Shown in pieces: positions 1 through 9,773 of a DNA stretch of 41,071 nucleotides (position 1 is the stretch's first letter; every line of letters starts with the position of its first letter). The translations under genes were made by a program, and so were the position numbers. The stretch is from positions 1-41,071 of the forward strand of contig JAKAIC010000007.1 in assembly GCA_021814565.1 (NCBI GenBank), written 5' to 3'. This DNA is from Actinomycetes bacterium (GTDB lineage Bacteria > Actinomycetota > Actinomycetes > S36-B12 > UBA5976). The notes beneath the pieces are model-generated. The model was not told the DNA's origin. It ran no database searches and saw only the letters and a list, made by a program, of their open reading frames with translations.

Positions 1-1185
1 GGTGGTGCTGCTGCCGGTACGCACGCGGGCGGTGACGGTGGTGGCGACGTCGGAGTAGAGCAGAGCCGTGGCTTCCGAGACGGTGGGATCCACGGTGACG
101 GAGGCAGCCCGGTAGATAGGACTCAACATGGCCTCGGAGGCCAGGTCAGGGCCACCCTTGATGGCGATGTCGCTGGTGATGCCCGACAGGATCTCGGCAT
201 CCGCTTGCACCAGCACCATCACATCCCCGACCAATGCCGCATCGGGAAGCGGGATGCGCAGGAGCTTGTCCGCGTCGAGTGTGAGGTTCTCGGCGCCAGC
301 CAGCGGGTACACCCCATCGCTGGTGACGAGCGACACTCGTGCCGCCGTCGGCGACCCCGGTGACAGCAGGCCCAGCACAGCGTTGGTGGTGCCATTGGGG
401 ATCACGCCCACCAGGTCCGAGGCCAGCGGCGAACTGACGGGCGAGATGACGTCAATGCCCAACGATGACAAGGCCCGCTGTCCGCGGCTGAGGATGGCGG
501 AAGTCACCTGGCCGCCATTCGCCGTCACATGCACCGCGAACATGGCACGGTCGGGCTCCAGCTGGGCGAGGGAGATCTGCTTCACCGAGCGGGGCGGGAT
601 CTCGATGCCATGCAGCGATCGGGCGCTGGACTTGCCGCTTTCCGACCACACCTCGAGGTCGACGTCGGCGGTGGTGTCGTCGACATTGGCGATGCTCAGC
701 ACATCGGTGCGCCCCACGGTGCTGGCGCCGCCCACCAGCCATTGCGAACTGGTCGGAGGCTGGCAACTGTAGGTCGCGTAACCCCTGGTGGTGCTGGAGC
801 TCCCGGCGATGCTGGCGTCGGCCATGAGTTGCGAGGCGGCAGAGCCACTGGCGCTGAAGACGGCCGCGGCCGAGTGCCTGACGGCAGTGCTCGTAACTCC
901 ATGGGCGGTGATGTTGAGGTTGACGGGCTGGCGCGCCTGCAGTTGCAGCGAGGCGGAATGCGCCCCCGCCAGTAACGCCCCCTTGACGGCGATGCTCAGG
1001 CCCGGTGAGTCCGCGGGCAGGGTGGGGCACACCAGGCTCAGTGAGGAGATCGGCACCACCACGGTGCTGGCAGCCGGTGGGGTTCTGGGCATCGCCAGTT
1101 GGCCCCCCACCGTGAGCACCGCCATGGCGCCGATGAGGATGATGGAGCGGGAGACTGGACGCCGCCACCAGCTGGAGAAGGTCAT
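1..1185 (-). CDS. DUF5719-like secreted/anchored protein, 3' end off the window
   Basis: Open frame with no stop from ATG at 1185 to base 1 (MTFSSWWRRPVSRSIILIGAMAVLTVGGQLAMPRTPPAASTVVVPISSLSLVCP...), absent from the ORF track because it is truncated. N-terminal TM/signal. Start overlaps the stop of the upstream GT gene. Confidence 0.75.
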   Translation of the reverse strand, partial: MTFSSWWRRPVSRSIILIGAMAVLTVGGQLAMPRTPPAASTVVVPISSLSLVCPTLPADSPGLSIAVKGALLAGAHSASLQLQARQPVNLNITAHGVTSTAVRHSAAAVFSASGSAASQLMADASIAGSSSTTRGYATYSCQPPTSSQWLVGGASTVGRTDVLSIANVDDTTADVDLEVWSESGKSSARSLHGIEIPPRSVKQISLAQLEPDRAMFAVHVTANGGQVTSAILSRGQRALSSLGIDVISPVSSPLASDLVGVIPNGTTNAVLGLLSPGSPTAARVSLVTSDGVYPLAGAENLTLDADKLLRIPLPDAALVGDVMVLVQADAEILSGITSDIAIKGGPDLASEAMLSPIYRAASVTVDPTVSEATALLYSDVATTVTARVRTGSSTT

Positions 1186-4100
1186 GGCGCCATCACCTCC
1201 GCATCGGCATCGGTGAAGGGACGGTAGCTGGGGAGTGCCAACAGCAGGAGTCCGATGAGGGCCAGCAGGGCGAAGGTGAGCGCACCCAGCCGCTGCCCAT
1301 GCTGGTACTCCACGGTGAGCTGGCCATGGGCACCGCTGGGGATCTTCCAGGCCTGCCGCCAGGACGTGGAATACGAGGCTGCAGGTGCGAGGGGCTTGCC
1401 GTCCAGGCTGGCCAACCAGGCGCCCGCAGGCTCAGCAATGCTCACGATGCGATTGGAGCCCGCTGCATCGAGTTGCGTGCTGCCGGAGAGCGTCTGGCCG
1501 ACGGTGTAGTCCAACGGATCCACCACCGGCTGCGCCGATTCGAACCAGGTGAGGGCGAAACGCTGATTGGGTGCCTGCACCTCCCAGGTCGATGTGGATC
1601 CGCGCGTCCCGCCCGCCAGTCGCCGCAATCCCACCGCGCCATCGAGCGCCTGGATCATCGCCGGGTCACCATCTCCCACCGTGACGTACATGATGCCCAT
1701 GGCGGCGAGCCGTTGCGCGTCCGTGCGGTCACGGCCCGAAAGCATCGAGCCGACAATGGTCTTGAGGTCGCTGTTCGCGACATTGCGCGCCACATCCGCA
1801 TCGCCGATGGTGGCGTCGTGGCCGTCGTAGACCGAGAACCGCACGATGCCCGCACTGTCACGGTGCAGCGAGAGCACACGGATCGACATCGGCATCGAGG
1901 TCTTGGCCAGGACGAAGGCCGGGATGGCCGAGACCTCCGTGCGCCGTACAGGCGAATCCCCGTTGCGCCACAACCAGGATCCCGCGCTCAGGACCGGAGC
2001 CAGCAGCACCCCGAAGGTGAGTGCGATAGTGACCACCTGACGCCAGCTGAAGGTGGCACGCGACAGCGATTCGGCCAGACCGTCCGTGACGGAGGCGATC
2101 ACCAGGAGCAGTGCCAGACCCAGCGCGATGGTGAAAGGGCCGGCCCAGCGCTGCAGCGTGGACCCCGTACTGGGATCATCGACCTTCCACCAAGCGGTGA
2201 GCACGGTGAGGAGTACGTAGGAGCCGAACATGGTGACCGCGACGGTCCAGCCCAGCACAATGCGTCGGGTACGCCGCTTCTGCACCAGCGCACCCATGGC
2301 AGCGAGCAACAGTCCCGCTGTGCTGTACAGCCACGGTGAGGCTGCGCCACCCGGCTGCAGCAACAGGACGTGGAAGAAGGTCTGGTCGGCAGCGTTCGGT
2401 ACATCCGCCCCGGTACCCCTCAGCAAAGAGGACGGTTGTGCGATCCACTCCAGGGACAGCGGGAAGAGCACCAGCCAGGCCGACACCGCCATGAAGGCCA
2501 GACGCACACGCTGGATACGCAGTCGACGCCAGAAGAGGCCGGAGATGGACGCCCAGACGACGAAGAAGACCCAGGCCACAGGGACCCAGGCGGCAGTGAA
2601 GGCCACCGCCAGTGCCATGGCGGCGGCCCGCTGCCACGACTCGTCGCAACGCCAAGCCAGGCGCAGCAGCATGGGCAGCGCGATGGCGAGCACGATGGAA
2701 CCGAGGCGACCCGAGGACACCGCGATGAGCAGCCCCGGCAGCAGCGCATAGGTCGCCGCGAAGAAGGCGCGGGGCTCTGCCTGCGGCATCAGCGGACGTG
2801 CCGCCAGATGTGCGGAGAGGCCGGCAAGCGGAACACCGAGCACCAGCAGGGCACCGACGGCCGCACTGACATTGCCGCCGAAGAGCCAGGACCACATGGC
2901 GAGCAGCGGCATCCAGGCCGGGGTCGGTGCGTTCGAGCCCAGGCCGACCCGGTGCCAGTCACTGAAATAGGCCCGGAAGAGGTCGCCCGCACCGCCGTCC
3001 GCGGGCAGCAGACTCCCGCCCTGGAGGACGCCACTCCCCCAGGTGTTGCGGGTGCCCAGCACGCCGATGATGAGCAGGCCCACGAAGAGCAGGGTCCCGG
3101 GCCGCCGCCACACATGGCGCAGGAAGGACTGTCGCCTACTGCGCGTGAGCACAATGGGCTCCTCTGACTGTGCCTCAGCCGCATCCTCGGCATCGTCAAC
3201 GACCTCGACCACATCGAACACATCGCTGCCTGCCCAGACCTCCAGCAGATCATCGAGCTTCTCCACCGCCACCGTGGCCACCAGATCCACGCCGTGCCAC
3301 ATCTGCTCGGCGATGCTGGGACGCAGACGGCGCGGCGCGCGCACCGGAATGACACCACGGGATTCGATCTCCCGAAGCAGGAGCATGGGATTGGTGACGA
3401 AGGCGAACAATGCGCGCAGCTCGTCGCCGGAATCGCGCGGGTCTTTGCCCACGAAGTAGACCAGGGCACGCAACAAGCTGGCGAGCACCAGCCGGAGGAG
3501 GGTGAAGGGCCGGGCCAGAGCGGGCGCGTGGATGTAGGCCGTGGCCAGCGAGACCTCCCGCCCGATGCGATGGGCGCTGCCACGACGCACATCCTGCGAG
3601 CGCACGTCGTGCGTGGCTGCCTCGCGATGGGCCATCTCCGCCTGCGGCACCACGCGTACGCGATACCCGTGCTCCCAGGCCCGCCAGCAGAAGTCGATGT
3701 CATCGCGGTAGAAGGCGAATATGGCACGCATGCCCTGCAGTGTCTGCCAGACGTCTCGGCGGATGAGCATGCCCGCCGAACTGACCGCGAGCACCTCCTC
3801 GGTCTCTACATACTGGCCCTGATCGCGCTCGCCGTGTTCCACCCGTGGGTCACGATGCCCGCTGCCGGTCAGGGTGATGCCGACGTCCTGCAGTTTCGAG
3901 GAGTCGTTCCAGCCCACACTCTTGCAGCCCAGGATGCCGGCATCCGGATGCAATTCGCTGGCGCGCAGGAGCGCGGCTAGGGCTTCCGGCGCAGGCGCCG
4001 AATCGTCGTGGATAACCCAGATCCAGGCATCGTCGTAGGTCTCGATTCCGTCCTGCGAGGCTTCGGCGCCTCCCACTGCAACGTCGGGCAGGGTGGAGAT

Positions 4101-4397
4101 GACGCGGGCCAGGCTGCTGCCGAAGGCCTGATCGCGCGGTGCGGTCATGACGGTGCGCAGCATGGCGCCGGCATTGGCCAGGATCTCCAGGGTGCCGTCG
4201 ACGCTGCCCGTGTCGATGACATTCACGGAATCGGGTTGCACCGTCGAGCTGCGCAGTGCGGCCAGGGTACGAGGCAGCCAGCGCACGCCATCATGGGTCA
4301 CGAGCGCGACGTCGACGCGATGGCGGCGGGCGATTTCCGAGGGCAATTCCATGCCCTCGGCGAAGAAGTCGTCGACGAAGGCAGGGAAATCAGTCAT
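1182..4397 (-). CDS. Large glycosyltransferase family 2 protein with C-terminal polytopic membrane region
   Basis: N-terminal GT2 features (VALVTHDGVRWLPRTLAAL, DDAWIWVIHDDSAPAP, FYRDDIDFCWRAWEHGYRV) followed by many TM helices; 1071 aa. Confidence 0.9.
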   Translation of the reverse strand: MTDFPAFVDDFFAEGMELPSEIARRHRVDVALVTHDGVRWLPRTLAALRSSTVQPDSVNVIDTGSVDGTLEILANAGAMLRTVMTAPRDQAFGSSLARVISTLPDVAVGGAEASQDGIETYDDAWIWVIHDDSAPAPEALAALLRASELHPDAGILGCKSVGWNDSSKLQDVGITLTGSGHRDPRVEHGERDQGQYVETEEVLAVSSAGMLIRRDVWQTLQGMRAIFAFYRDDIDFCWRAWEHGYRVRVVPQAEMAHREAATHDVRSQDVRRGSAHRIGREVSLATAYIHAPALARPFTLLRLVLASLLRALVYFVGKDPRDSGDELRALFAFVTNPMLLLREIESRGVIPVRAPRRLRPSIAEQMWHGVDLVATVAVEKLDDLLEVWAGSDVFDVVEVVDDAEDAAEAQSEEPIVLTRSRRQSFLRHVWRRPGTLLFVGLLIIGVLGTRNTWGSGVLQGGSLLPADGGAGDLFRAYFSDWHRVGLGSNAPTPAWMPLLAMWSWLFGGNVSAAVGALLVLGVPLAGLSAHLAARPLMPQAEPRAFFAATYALLPGLLIAVSSGRLGSIVLAIALPMLLRLAWRCDESWQRAAAMALAVAFTAAWVPVAWVFFVVWASISGLFWRRLRIQRVRLAFMAVSAWLVLFPLSLEWIAQPSSLLRGTGADVPNAADQTFFHVLLLQPGGAASPWLYSTAGLLLAAMGALVQKRRTRRIVLGWTVAVTMFGSYVLLTVLTAWWKVDDPSTGSTLQRWAGPFTIALGLALLLVIASVTDGLAESLSRATFSWRQVVTIALTFGVLLAPVLSAGSWLWRNGDSPVRRTEVSAIPAFVLAKTSMPMSIRVLSLHRDSAGIVRFSVYDGHDATIGDADVARNVANSDLKTIVGSMLSGRDRTDAQRLAAMGIMYVTVGDGDPAMIQALDGAVGLRRLAGGTRGSTSTWEVQAPNQRFALTWFESAQPVVDPLDYTVGQTLSGSTQLDAAGSNRIVSIAEPAGAWLASLDGKPLAPAASYSTSWRQAWKIPSGAHGQLTVEYQHGQRLGALTFALLALIGLLLLALPSYRPFTDADAEVMAP

Positions 4398-4499
4398 GGC
4401 GTGGAAAGCCTAGGCGGTGCACGGCGTCAGGCGTCATCGACGTTGTTCGGATCCGGTTTGCCCGATTCACCGTCGCCGGACACCGACGACGGCCGAACT

Positions 4500-4745
4500 T
4501 CAGCTGGCGAGCTTGCGCAGACGGCGGCGTTCGCGCTCGGACAGACCGCCCCAGATGCCGAACCGCTCATCATTGGCGAGTGCGTACTCGAGGCACTCGA
4601 CACGGACATCGCAGGAGAGGCAAACTTTCTTGGCCTCGCGCGTGGAGCCACCCTTCTCGGGGAAGAACGACTCCGGATCGGTCTGAGCGCAGAGCGAACG
4701 CTCCTGCCACTGCAGCAGCGGATCGGTGACGACCACGTCCCCCAT
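4500..4745 (-). CDS. whiB2: WhiB-family Fe-S transcriptional regulator (WhiB2/WhmD-like)
   Basis: 81 aa with four Cys (LCAQTD, VCLSCDVRVEC) and GIWGG turn followed by a basic C-terminus; RBS GGAGGA upstream. Confidence 0.93.
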   Translation of the reverse strand: MGDVVVTDPLLQWQERSLCAQTDPESFFPEKGGSTREAKKVCLSCDVRVECLEYALANDERFGIWGGLSERERRRLRKLAS

Positions 4746-4901
4746 ACATCCTCCTGAAGCACCTGGTGCGGCGGCGCGCCGTTGCTGCGAATTACACGCT
4801 TGTTATTGCCCGTTAGTCAAGCCCTGATGCGAAGAATCCATCGGAACAAAGGACGATTGGCCCTATTCCCCGTGGGGTCTTGGTGCTGCCCCCACAACAC
4901 G

Positions 4902-5984
4902 TCAGGTGCGATCGGTGCTGAACCGTACCGCGGTATCCCCGATGACCGCGTCCGGGAAGATGCGCACACCCGGCGCGAACTCGTTGTTGGCGCCAATATG
5001 GGCACGATTGGCGACGACCCCCTCGACGCAGGAGGTGCCAGGACCGATGAAGGCATCGCGACCGATGATGGAGTCGATGACGATGGCGCCTTCGGCGATA
5101 TGCGCGCCCTCCATCACCACACTGCCCCGCACCAGGGCGTCCTCATCGACAAAGGCGCCATCGCCCAGGCAACTGCCGCCATCAACCCTCGCGCTGGGAT
5201 CCACCGATGCGCTGCCGAGGATGAGCGACTGCCCCACGGCCGTCACCGCCGGCGAGGGTGCGATGCCGGTGACGAGGTCCCGCGAACCGCGAGCGAAGGC
5301 CAGAGGATTGCCCAGATCCAGCCAGTACGCGTCTTCCACCCAACCCAGCACCGGCGCCTGACGGGCCAGCAGTGCGGGGAAAGTCTCGCGCTCGACGGAC
5401 ACCGGCCGGCCAGTGGGGATGGCGTCGATGACGTGCCGGGAGAACACATAACAGCCGGCGTTGATCTGATGGGTGACGATCTCCTCCGGCGTCTGGGGCT
5501 TCTCAAGGAAGGCCGTGACGCGGTTCTCGGCATCCGTGGGCACCAGGCCGAAGGGGCGGGGGTCGTCGACGTTGATGAGGTGGAGCGTGACATCAGCCTG
5601 CTGCTGCCGGTGGTGAGCCACCTGCCCTGCCATGTCGTGGCCACTCAGCACATCACCGTTGAGGATCAGCACGGGATCGTGGGGGCCGGATTGCAGGGCA
5701 TCCAGCACATTGCGGATGGCCCCACCTGTACCCAGCGGCACCCTCTCGGTCACGCACACCAACTCCACACCGAATCGGGAACCATCGCCGAAGTACTCCT
5801 CGAACACCTCCGCCCGATAGGAGGTGCCCAGGATGACGCGCGTCACGCCTGCTTCACGCAGCCTTGCGATCTGGTGTTCGGTGCACGGCTTGCCGGCAAC
5901 GGGCAGCATGGGCTTCGGGGTCTCGATTGTGAGAGGACGCAAACGCGTTCCCTGGCCACCGACGAGGAGGATCGCTTCAAGCAC
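4902..5984 (-). CDS. manB: Mannose-1-phosphate guanylyltransferase / NDP-sugar pyrophosphorylase with left-handed beta-helix C-terminus
   Basis: EAILLVGGQGTRLRPLTIETPKPMLPVAGKP nucleotidyltransferase signature; GTG start; hexapeptide-like C-terminus. Confidence 0.88.
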   Translation of the reverse strand: MLEAILLVGGQGTRLRPLTIETPKPMLPVAGKPCTEHQIARLREAGVTRVILGTSYRAEVFEEYFGDGSRFGVELVCVTERVPLGTGGAIRNVLDALQSGPHDPVLILNGDVLSGHDMAGQVAHHRQQQADVTLHLINVDDPRPFGLVPTDAENRVTAFLEKPQTPEEIVTHQINAGCYVFSRHVIDAIPTGRPVSVERETFPALLARQAPVLGWVEDAYWLDLGNPLAFARGSRDLVTGIAPSPAVTAVGQSLILGSASVDPSARVDGGSCLGDGAFVDEDALVRGSVVMEGAHIAEGAIVIDSIIGRDAFIGPGTSCVEGVVANRAHIGANNEFAPGVRIFPDAVIGDTAVRFSTDRT

Positions 5985-6059
5985 GGGCCAATGGTGGCAC
6001 AGCCGTCGCGGTCCACTGCGCTCCGGCGCCGTCCGCCCGCGGACCGCACCCTGCGCGGG

Positions 6060-9000
6060 TCAACGGTTGCGGAGCGGCGCGATGCTCGACGCATCCACGC
6101 CGACGCGGAAGACCAGTGTCAGGGCGGGGAGGCGTGGAATCAGGGCCATAAGTTCATCGGGCAACAGGCCGCCGGCACTGTCGATGGTGGTTGCCGTGGT
6201 GGACTCGGCTGAGGGCGGCGGATCGATGAAGAAACAGGGAAGCCCACTCCCCGCCGCAATCAGCAGGGACGCGGTCGGTGCCTGCGGACTGGCGACCACC
6301 ACAGCCGCAGTCGAGGAGTCGAAGACCTGCGAACTCGCCACAATCGAGGCCAGAGTGAGGTCGCTCGTGGTGAGGCGCGTGACGTCGCTGGCGAGACCGG
6401 CCACCAGAGCATCGGGCAGCACGTCGGCAGAGCCCACCACCGTGGCTGAGGTCGGCGCTCGCGCAGCTAGGTAGGACGACAAGTCGCTCGACATGGCAGC
6501 CCCGTCAAGCATGAGCAAGGGCGCGTGCGCGCGTGCCGCCAGCGAGACGGCCAAGGGCTGCGATCGGGCATCCTGCTGCGATACCAGCACCACCGAGCTG
6601 CCGGCGCCGGGCGGCAGCGCGTCGGCAAGCCGCACCGACAGGGCAGAGGCCGTCGGCGCATCGATACTGACACTGGCGATCCTCAGTGCGACCAGTGCCG
6701 CCACCAACGAGGGTGGGATGCGCCCGATCAGCACGACCTGTGTGGCGTCGCGGCGCCGAAGCTCGTTCCTGATGGCAGCATCGAGTGTGGCCCCGGTGTT
6801 GATGAACAGTCCCGCGCCGCGGGCACCGGCATAGGCCGAGGCCAGCGCCAGCACGGGGTTGGACGCCGCCGCGCTGGCCGAGTCACTCTGCGCCGCCTGC
6901 AGTAGCACCACGGTGGACGAGATGGCCCCGGGCAGCCGGGCACCGACACTGGTGGTGCCTGCCGACATCTGCATGGCGGATGCCGCCGCGCTTGAGGTGG
7001 GGACCTCGGTGTCCACGCGCCAGATCCACACCGATGGGATGCCCCGTGCCAGCACCTCGGCATCGGAGAGCCCGGAGTTGAGCCGCGACTTCAACGTCTC
7101 CGCCCCCAATGTGAAGCGTTGGCCGGAGGAGGAGATGGCCGTCGCAACGTCCACCGCACCCGACGCATAGCGATTCGACAGGTCAAGATAGGCAACGTCG
7201 GGAGCCCCGAAGGCGGCAGCCAGCTGCGCCTGGCTGAAGGAGCGTGGCACCCACCGTGACACACTGGATGCTGCGTAGGTGAGCGACCACGGGTCATCGA
7301 CACTGCGCGTGTATGACAGTGGCGCACCACCCCAGACATCCTCATTGTTCTGCGTCTTGCCGCCGTCCGCCGCCGAGTAGTAGGCGGAGACCACCTGCCC
7401 ACCGACGGTGAGCGCCAGGCCCTCGCCGTCGGAAACGGCCGTGCCGTCCACGGCTGCCTTCCAGCGCGCGCCGGCCCCTCCGGACTCAGCGAGCTTGGAG
7501 TAACCGGTGAAGTTCTGGTCACGCGGATCGTCATAGACATTGCAGCCGCAGGCGCTGCGGATGCCCGCCCGCACTCGCTTGTAGGCATAGGAGCGCGCGG
7601 TGATGATCTGGGCCTGTATGGCCGCAGCCGGCCAGGAGGAACTGACCTCCGAGATGCCGTAGAGGTATTCGTCGTGCAGCCGCAGGATGTTGTTCACCTG
7701 CAGGCCCAGGTTCAGGGCACCGGAGAGCTTGGCGACCGTGACCGTCACGTAGCCGTATCGGTATCGACCGCCCCTGGCGATGGACACCCCCGGCCCCGCC
7801 ACACGCAAGAGGGCAGGACCGCCGGTGGCCGTGCCCGAATCGCGGTTGCCGGGCCAGCGGAAGGTCAGCGATGTGGTGGTGAAGGCCGGCACCGGCGTGG
7901 CACCGGAGACCGACACCGCGATCCTGCCCGCCAGGTAGCGCGTGGTGACCACATCGTTGATGGGGAGCAGATGCACCGTGCCATCCGCCGCCGTGAGTTC
8001 CAAGGTGGAAGCGGGGTCACCCAAGGATTCGAGCCGGAACGACTGCGAGGCCACGCGGGACGAGAGCGAGACATTCACGTCCATGGTGTCGACGATGGGC
8101 GCAACCACGCTGCCGGTGAAGTAGTGCTGCAGGATCTGCGTGGCGGTGTTGCCCTCCTTGGCCATTCCATACGCCCCCCACTGCGACATTCCCACACCAT
8201 GACCGAAGCCGCTTCCCGAGAAGGTGAACTGCGCGGGGACCACCACCGGTGCAGCCGGCTTCATGGGCAATGCGGGCAGCGCACCGATGGCACCCCGATC
8301 GCCGATGAGGCGTCCGACGGCGATGGCAGTTGCCCTCGATATTCGTGGTGAGATCACGATGCCGGTGATATCGGCACGCGCCGTCAGCCACAGCTGCTGT
8401 GCGGTCGGGAGCCCGCCCGGGGCAATCAGCAATTGCCGTTGCCCCCACTGGGCCTGTGCAATGAGCGCCAAGGGATCGGCGCTCTGTGCGCTGTCGAGCA
8501 CCAGTGCTGGCTTGCCCACGGGCAGGGCGCGCGCCAGCACGAAGGAGGTCGAAGCGAGGTCCTTGCCGATGATGCGCGTGACGCCAGGCAAGGCGGCCAG
8601 GGAGCGATCGGAAAGCTGGTTGCTGTCGCCGATAGCCACGCCACCCAGCAGCCGCAGGCTTCTTATGGCAGATGCGGTGGCCCTCGAAGGTGTGCGCCCG
8701 GCATCCAGCAGCGGGACTCCGAGAGCGTTGGCGTAGGCCGTGGCCACAGCGATCATCGCGGGATCCCCGGCGAGTGACACATAGGTGGCGGTGCTGGATT
8801 CCGCTGGCTTCAGGCGGGCCGCGATCAAGGCTGCCGTGGCCGCCCGGTCAGCGCCACCGATGCGCACCACGGTGATACGCCGTGCCCGCAGCACGCGATC
8901 GACGGTGCTGCTCACCGCAGCCGGAGAGCCGATGACAACCGCCTTCATGCGATGCCTGGCCAGTGCCGTCGCCAGCGAGGCGAGCGACGCCGTCCTGGTG

Positions 9001-9569
9001 AGCAACACCAGTGGCAACTTGAAGCGGTGTGCATAGCTGGAGGCGATGGCGGCGTTGCCAACGTCCGTGGCGCTGCCGATGACCGCACTGCCGGATCTCG
9101 ATGCTGCGAGATCCACGAGACCCTGATGGAAGACATCCAAGCGGCCGAAGCCGGACACCAGGGAGCAGATCCGCTCGCCAGCGGTGCCGGACACCGTGAA
9201 AGTCTGCTCCACCGGAGCGGCGATCGCTGCGCCGCCGCTGTCGAGCAGGGTCACGCGAACGCGGTACTCGCCCGCTGTCAGGGCCACGCTCTGCGTGTCG
9301 ACGCCGTCCCACTGCACGGAGAAAGGTGAAGACGACGCGTAGCCGTTCAGGGTGCGCAGCGCGTCGCCACCACAGACCGACACCACGTCGACGCGCCAGT
9401 AGGCGGGCTGATTGGTGGTGACGGTGATATTCAGTGGCTGGCCAGGGGTCACCACCTGACTTGAGAGGCTGACCCCGGTGATGGCCGCTGCGGAAGGCGC
9501 AGCCAGGGCCGAGGTGGGCAGACAGAGCACGGTCGCCAGGGCGACGGTCAGGAGGGCCCGGATGCGCAC
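6060..9569 (-). CDS. SpoIID/LytB-domain protein flanked by cell-wall-binding repeat 2-like modules
   Basis: SpoIID motifs (GSGFGHGVGMSQWGAYGMAKEGNTATQILQHYF, ITARSYAYKRV, YYSAADGGKTQNNEDVWGG); CWB2-like repeats N- and C-terminal; signal peptide; GTG start. Confidence 0.85.
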   Translation of the reverse strand: MRIRALLTVALATVLCLPTSALAAPSAAAITGVSLSSQVVTPGQPLNITVTTNQPAYWRVDVVSVCGGDALRTLNGYASSSPFSVQWDGVDTQSVALTAGEYRVRVTLLDSGGAAIAAPVEQTFTVSGTAGERICSLVSGFGRLDVFHQGLVDLAASRSGSAVIGSATDVGNAAIASSYAHRFKLPLVLLTRTASLASLATALARHRMKAVVIGSPAAVSSTVDRVLRARRITVVRIGGADRAATAALIAARLKPAESSTATYVSLAGDPAMIAVATAYANALGVPLLDAGRTPSRATASAIRSLRLLGGVAIGDSNQLSDRSLAALPGVTRIIGKDLASTSFVLARALPVGKPALVLDSAQSADPLALIAQAQWGQRQLLIAPGGLPTAQQLWLTARADITGIVISPRISRATAIAVGRLIGDRGAIGALPALPMKPAAPVVVPAQFTFSGSGFGHGVGMSQWGAYGMAKEGNTATQILQHYFTGSVVAPIVDTMDVNVSLSSRVASQSFRLESLGDPASTLELTAADGTVHLLPINDVVTTRYLAGRIAVSVSGATPVPAFTTTSLTFRWPGNRDSGTATGGPALLRVAGPGVSIARGGRYRYGYVTVTVAKLSGALNLGLQVNNILRLHDEYLYGISEVSSSWPAAAIQAQIITARSYAYKRVRAGIRSACGCNVYDDPRDQNFTGYSKLAESGGAGARWKAAVDGTAVSDGEGLALTVGGQVVSAYYSAADGGKTQNNEDVWGGAPLSYTRSVDDPWSLTYAASSVSRWVPRSFSQAQLAAAFGAPDVAYLDLSNRYASGAVDVATAISSSGQRFTLGAETLKSRLNSGLSDAEVLARGIPSVWIWRVDTEVPTSSAAASAMQMSAGTTSVGARLPGAISSTVVLLQAAQSDSASAAASNPVLALASAYAGARGAGLFINTGATLDAAIRNELRRRDATQVVLIGRIPPSLVAALVALRIASVSIDAPTASALSVRLADALPPGAGSSVVLVSQQDARSQPLAVSLAARAHAPLLMLDGAAMSSDLSSYLAARAPTSATVVGSADVLPDALVAGLASDVTRLTTSDLTLASIVASSQVFDSSTAAVVVASPQAPTASLLIAAGSGLPCFFIDPPPSAESTTATTIDSAGGLLPDELMALIPRLPALTLVFRVGVDASSIAPLRNR

Positions 9570-9773
9570 GGCGATCAGTGTTCCATGCGCTTGTCGGCCG
9601 CCCGCGCAGACATGGCGTTCTCACAGCAAACACTTGGAAAGGCCTTGCACACATGCCGCAACCGCTGCTCCCGGGTGCCGGCCTTCGTAAGCAGTGTGTC
9701 AGCCTCGGAGCATTTGCGACCGTCCCGACGCTTCCCCGTCAAGCGATCGCCTTTGCACGATTACCCTTGGTCC

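Noticed and set aside
452-1168. 238-aa minus-strand ORF
   Set aside because: Shadow frame of the truncated DUF5719-like gene (1-1185), which has the coherent protein sequence.
6008-6047. GCGGTCC ... GGACCGC inverted repeat between manB and the SpoIID gene
   Set aside because: 7-bp stem with a 26-nt loop and no T-tract; easily expected by chance at this GC content.
4782-6212. 476-aa plus-strand ORF
   Set aside because: Antisense to manB and its flank; composition typical of a high-GC shadow frame.
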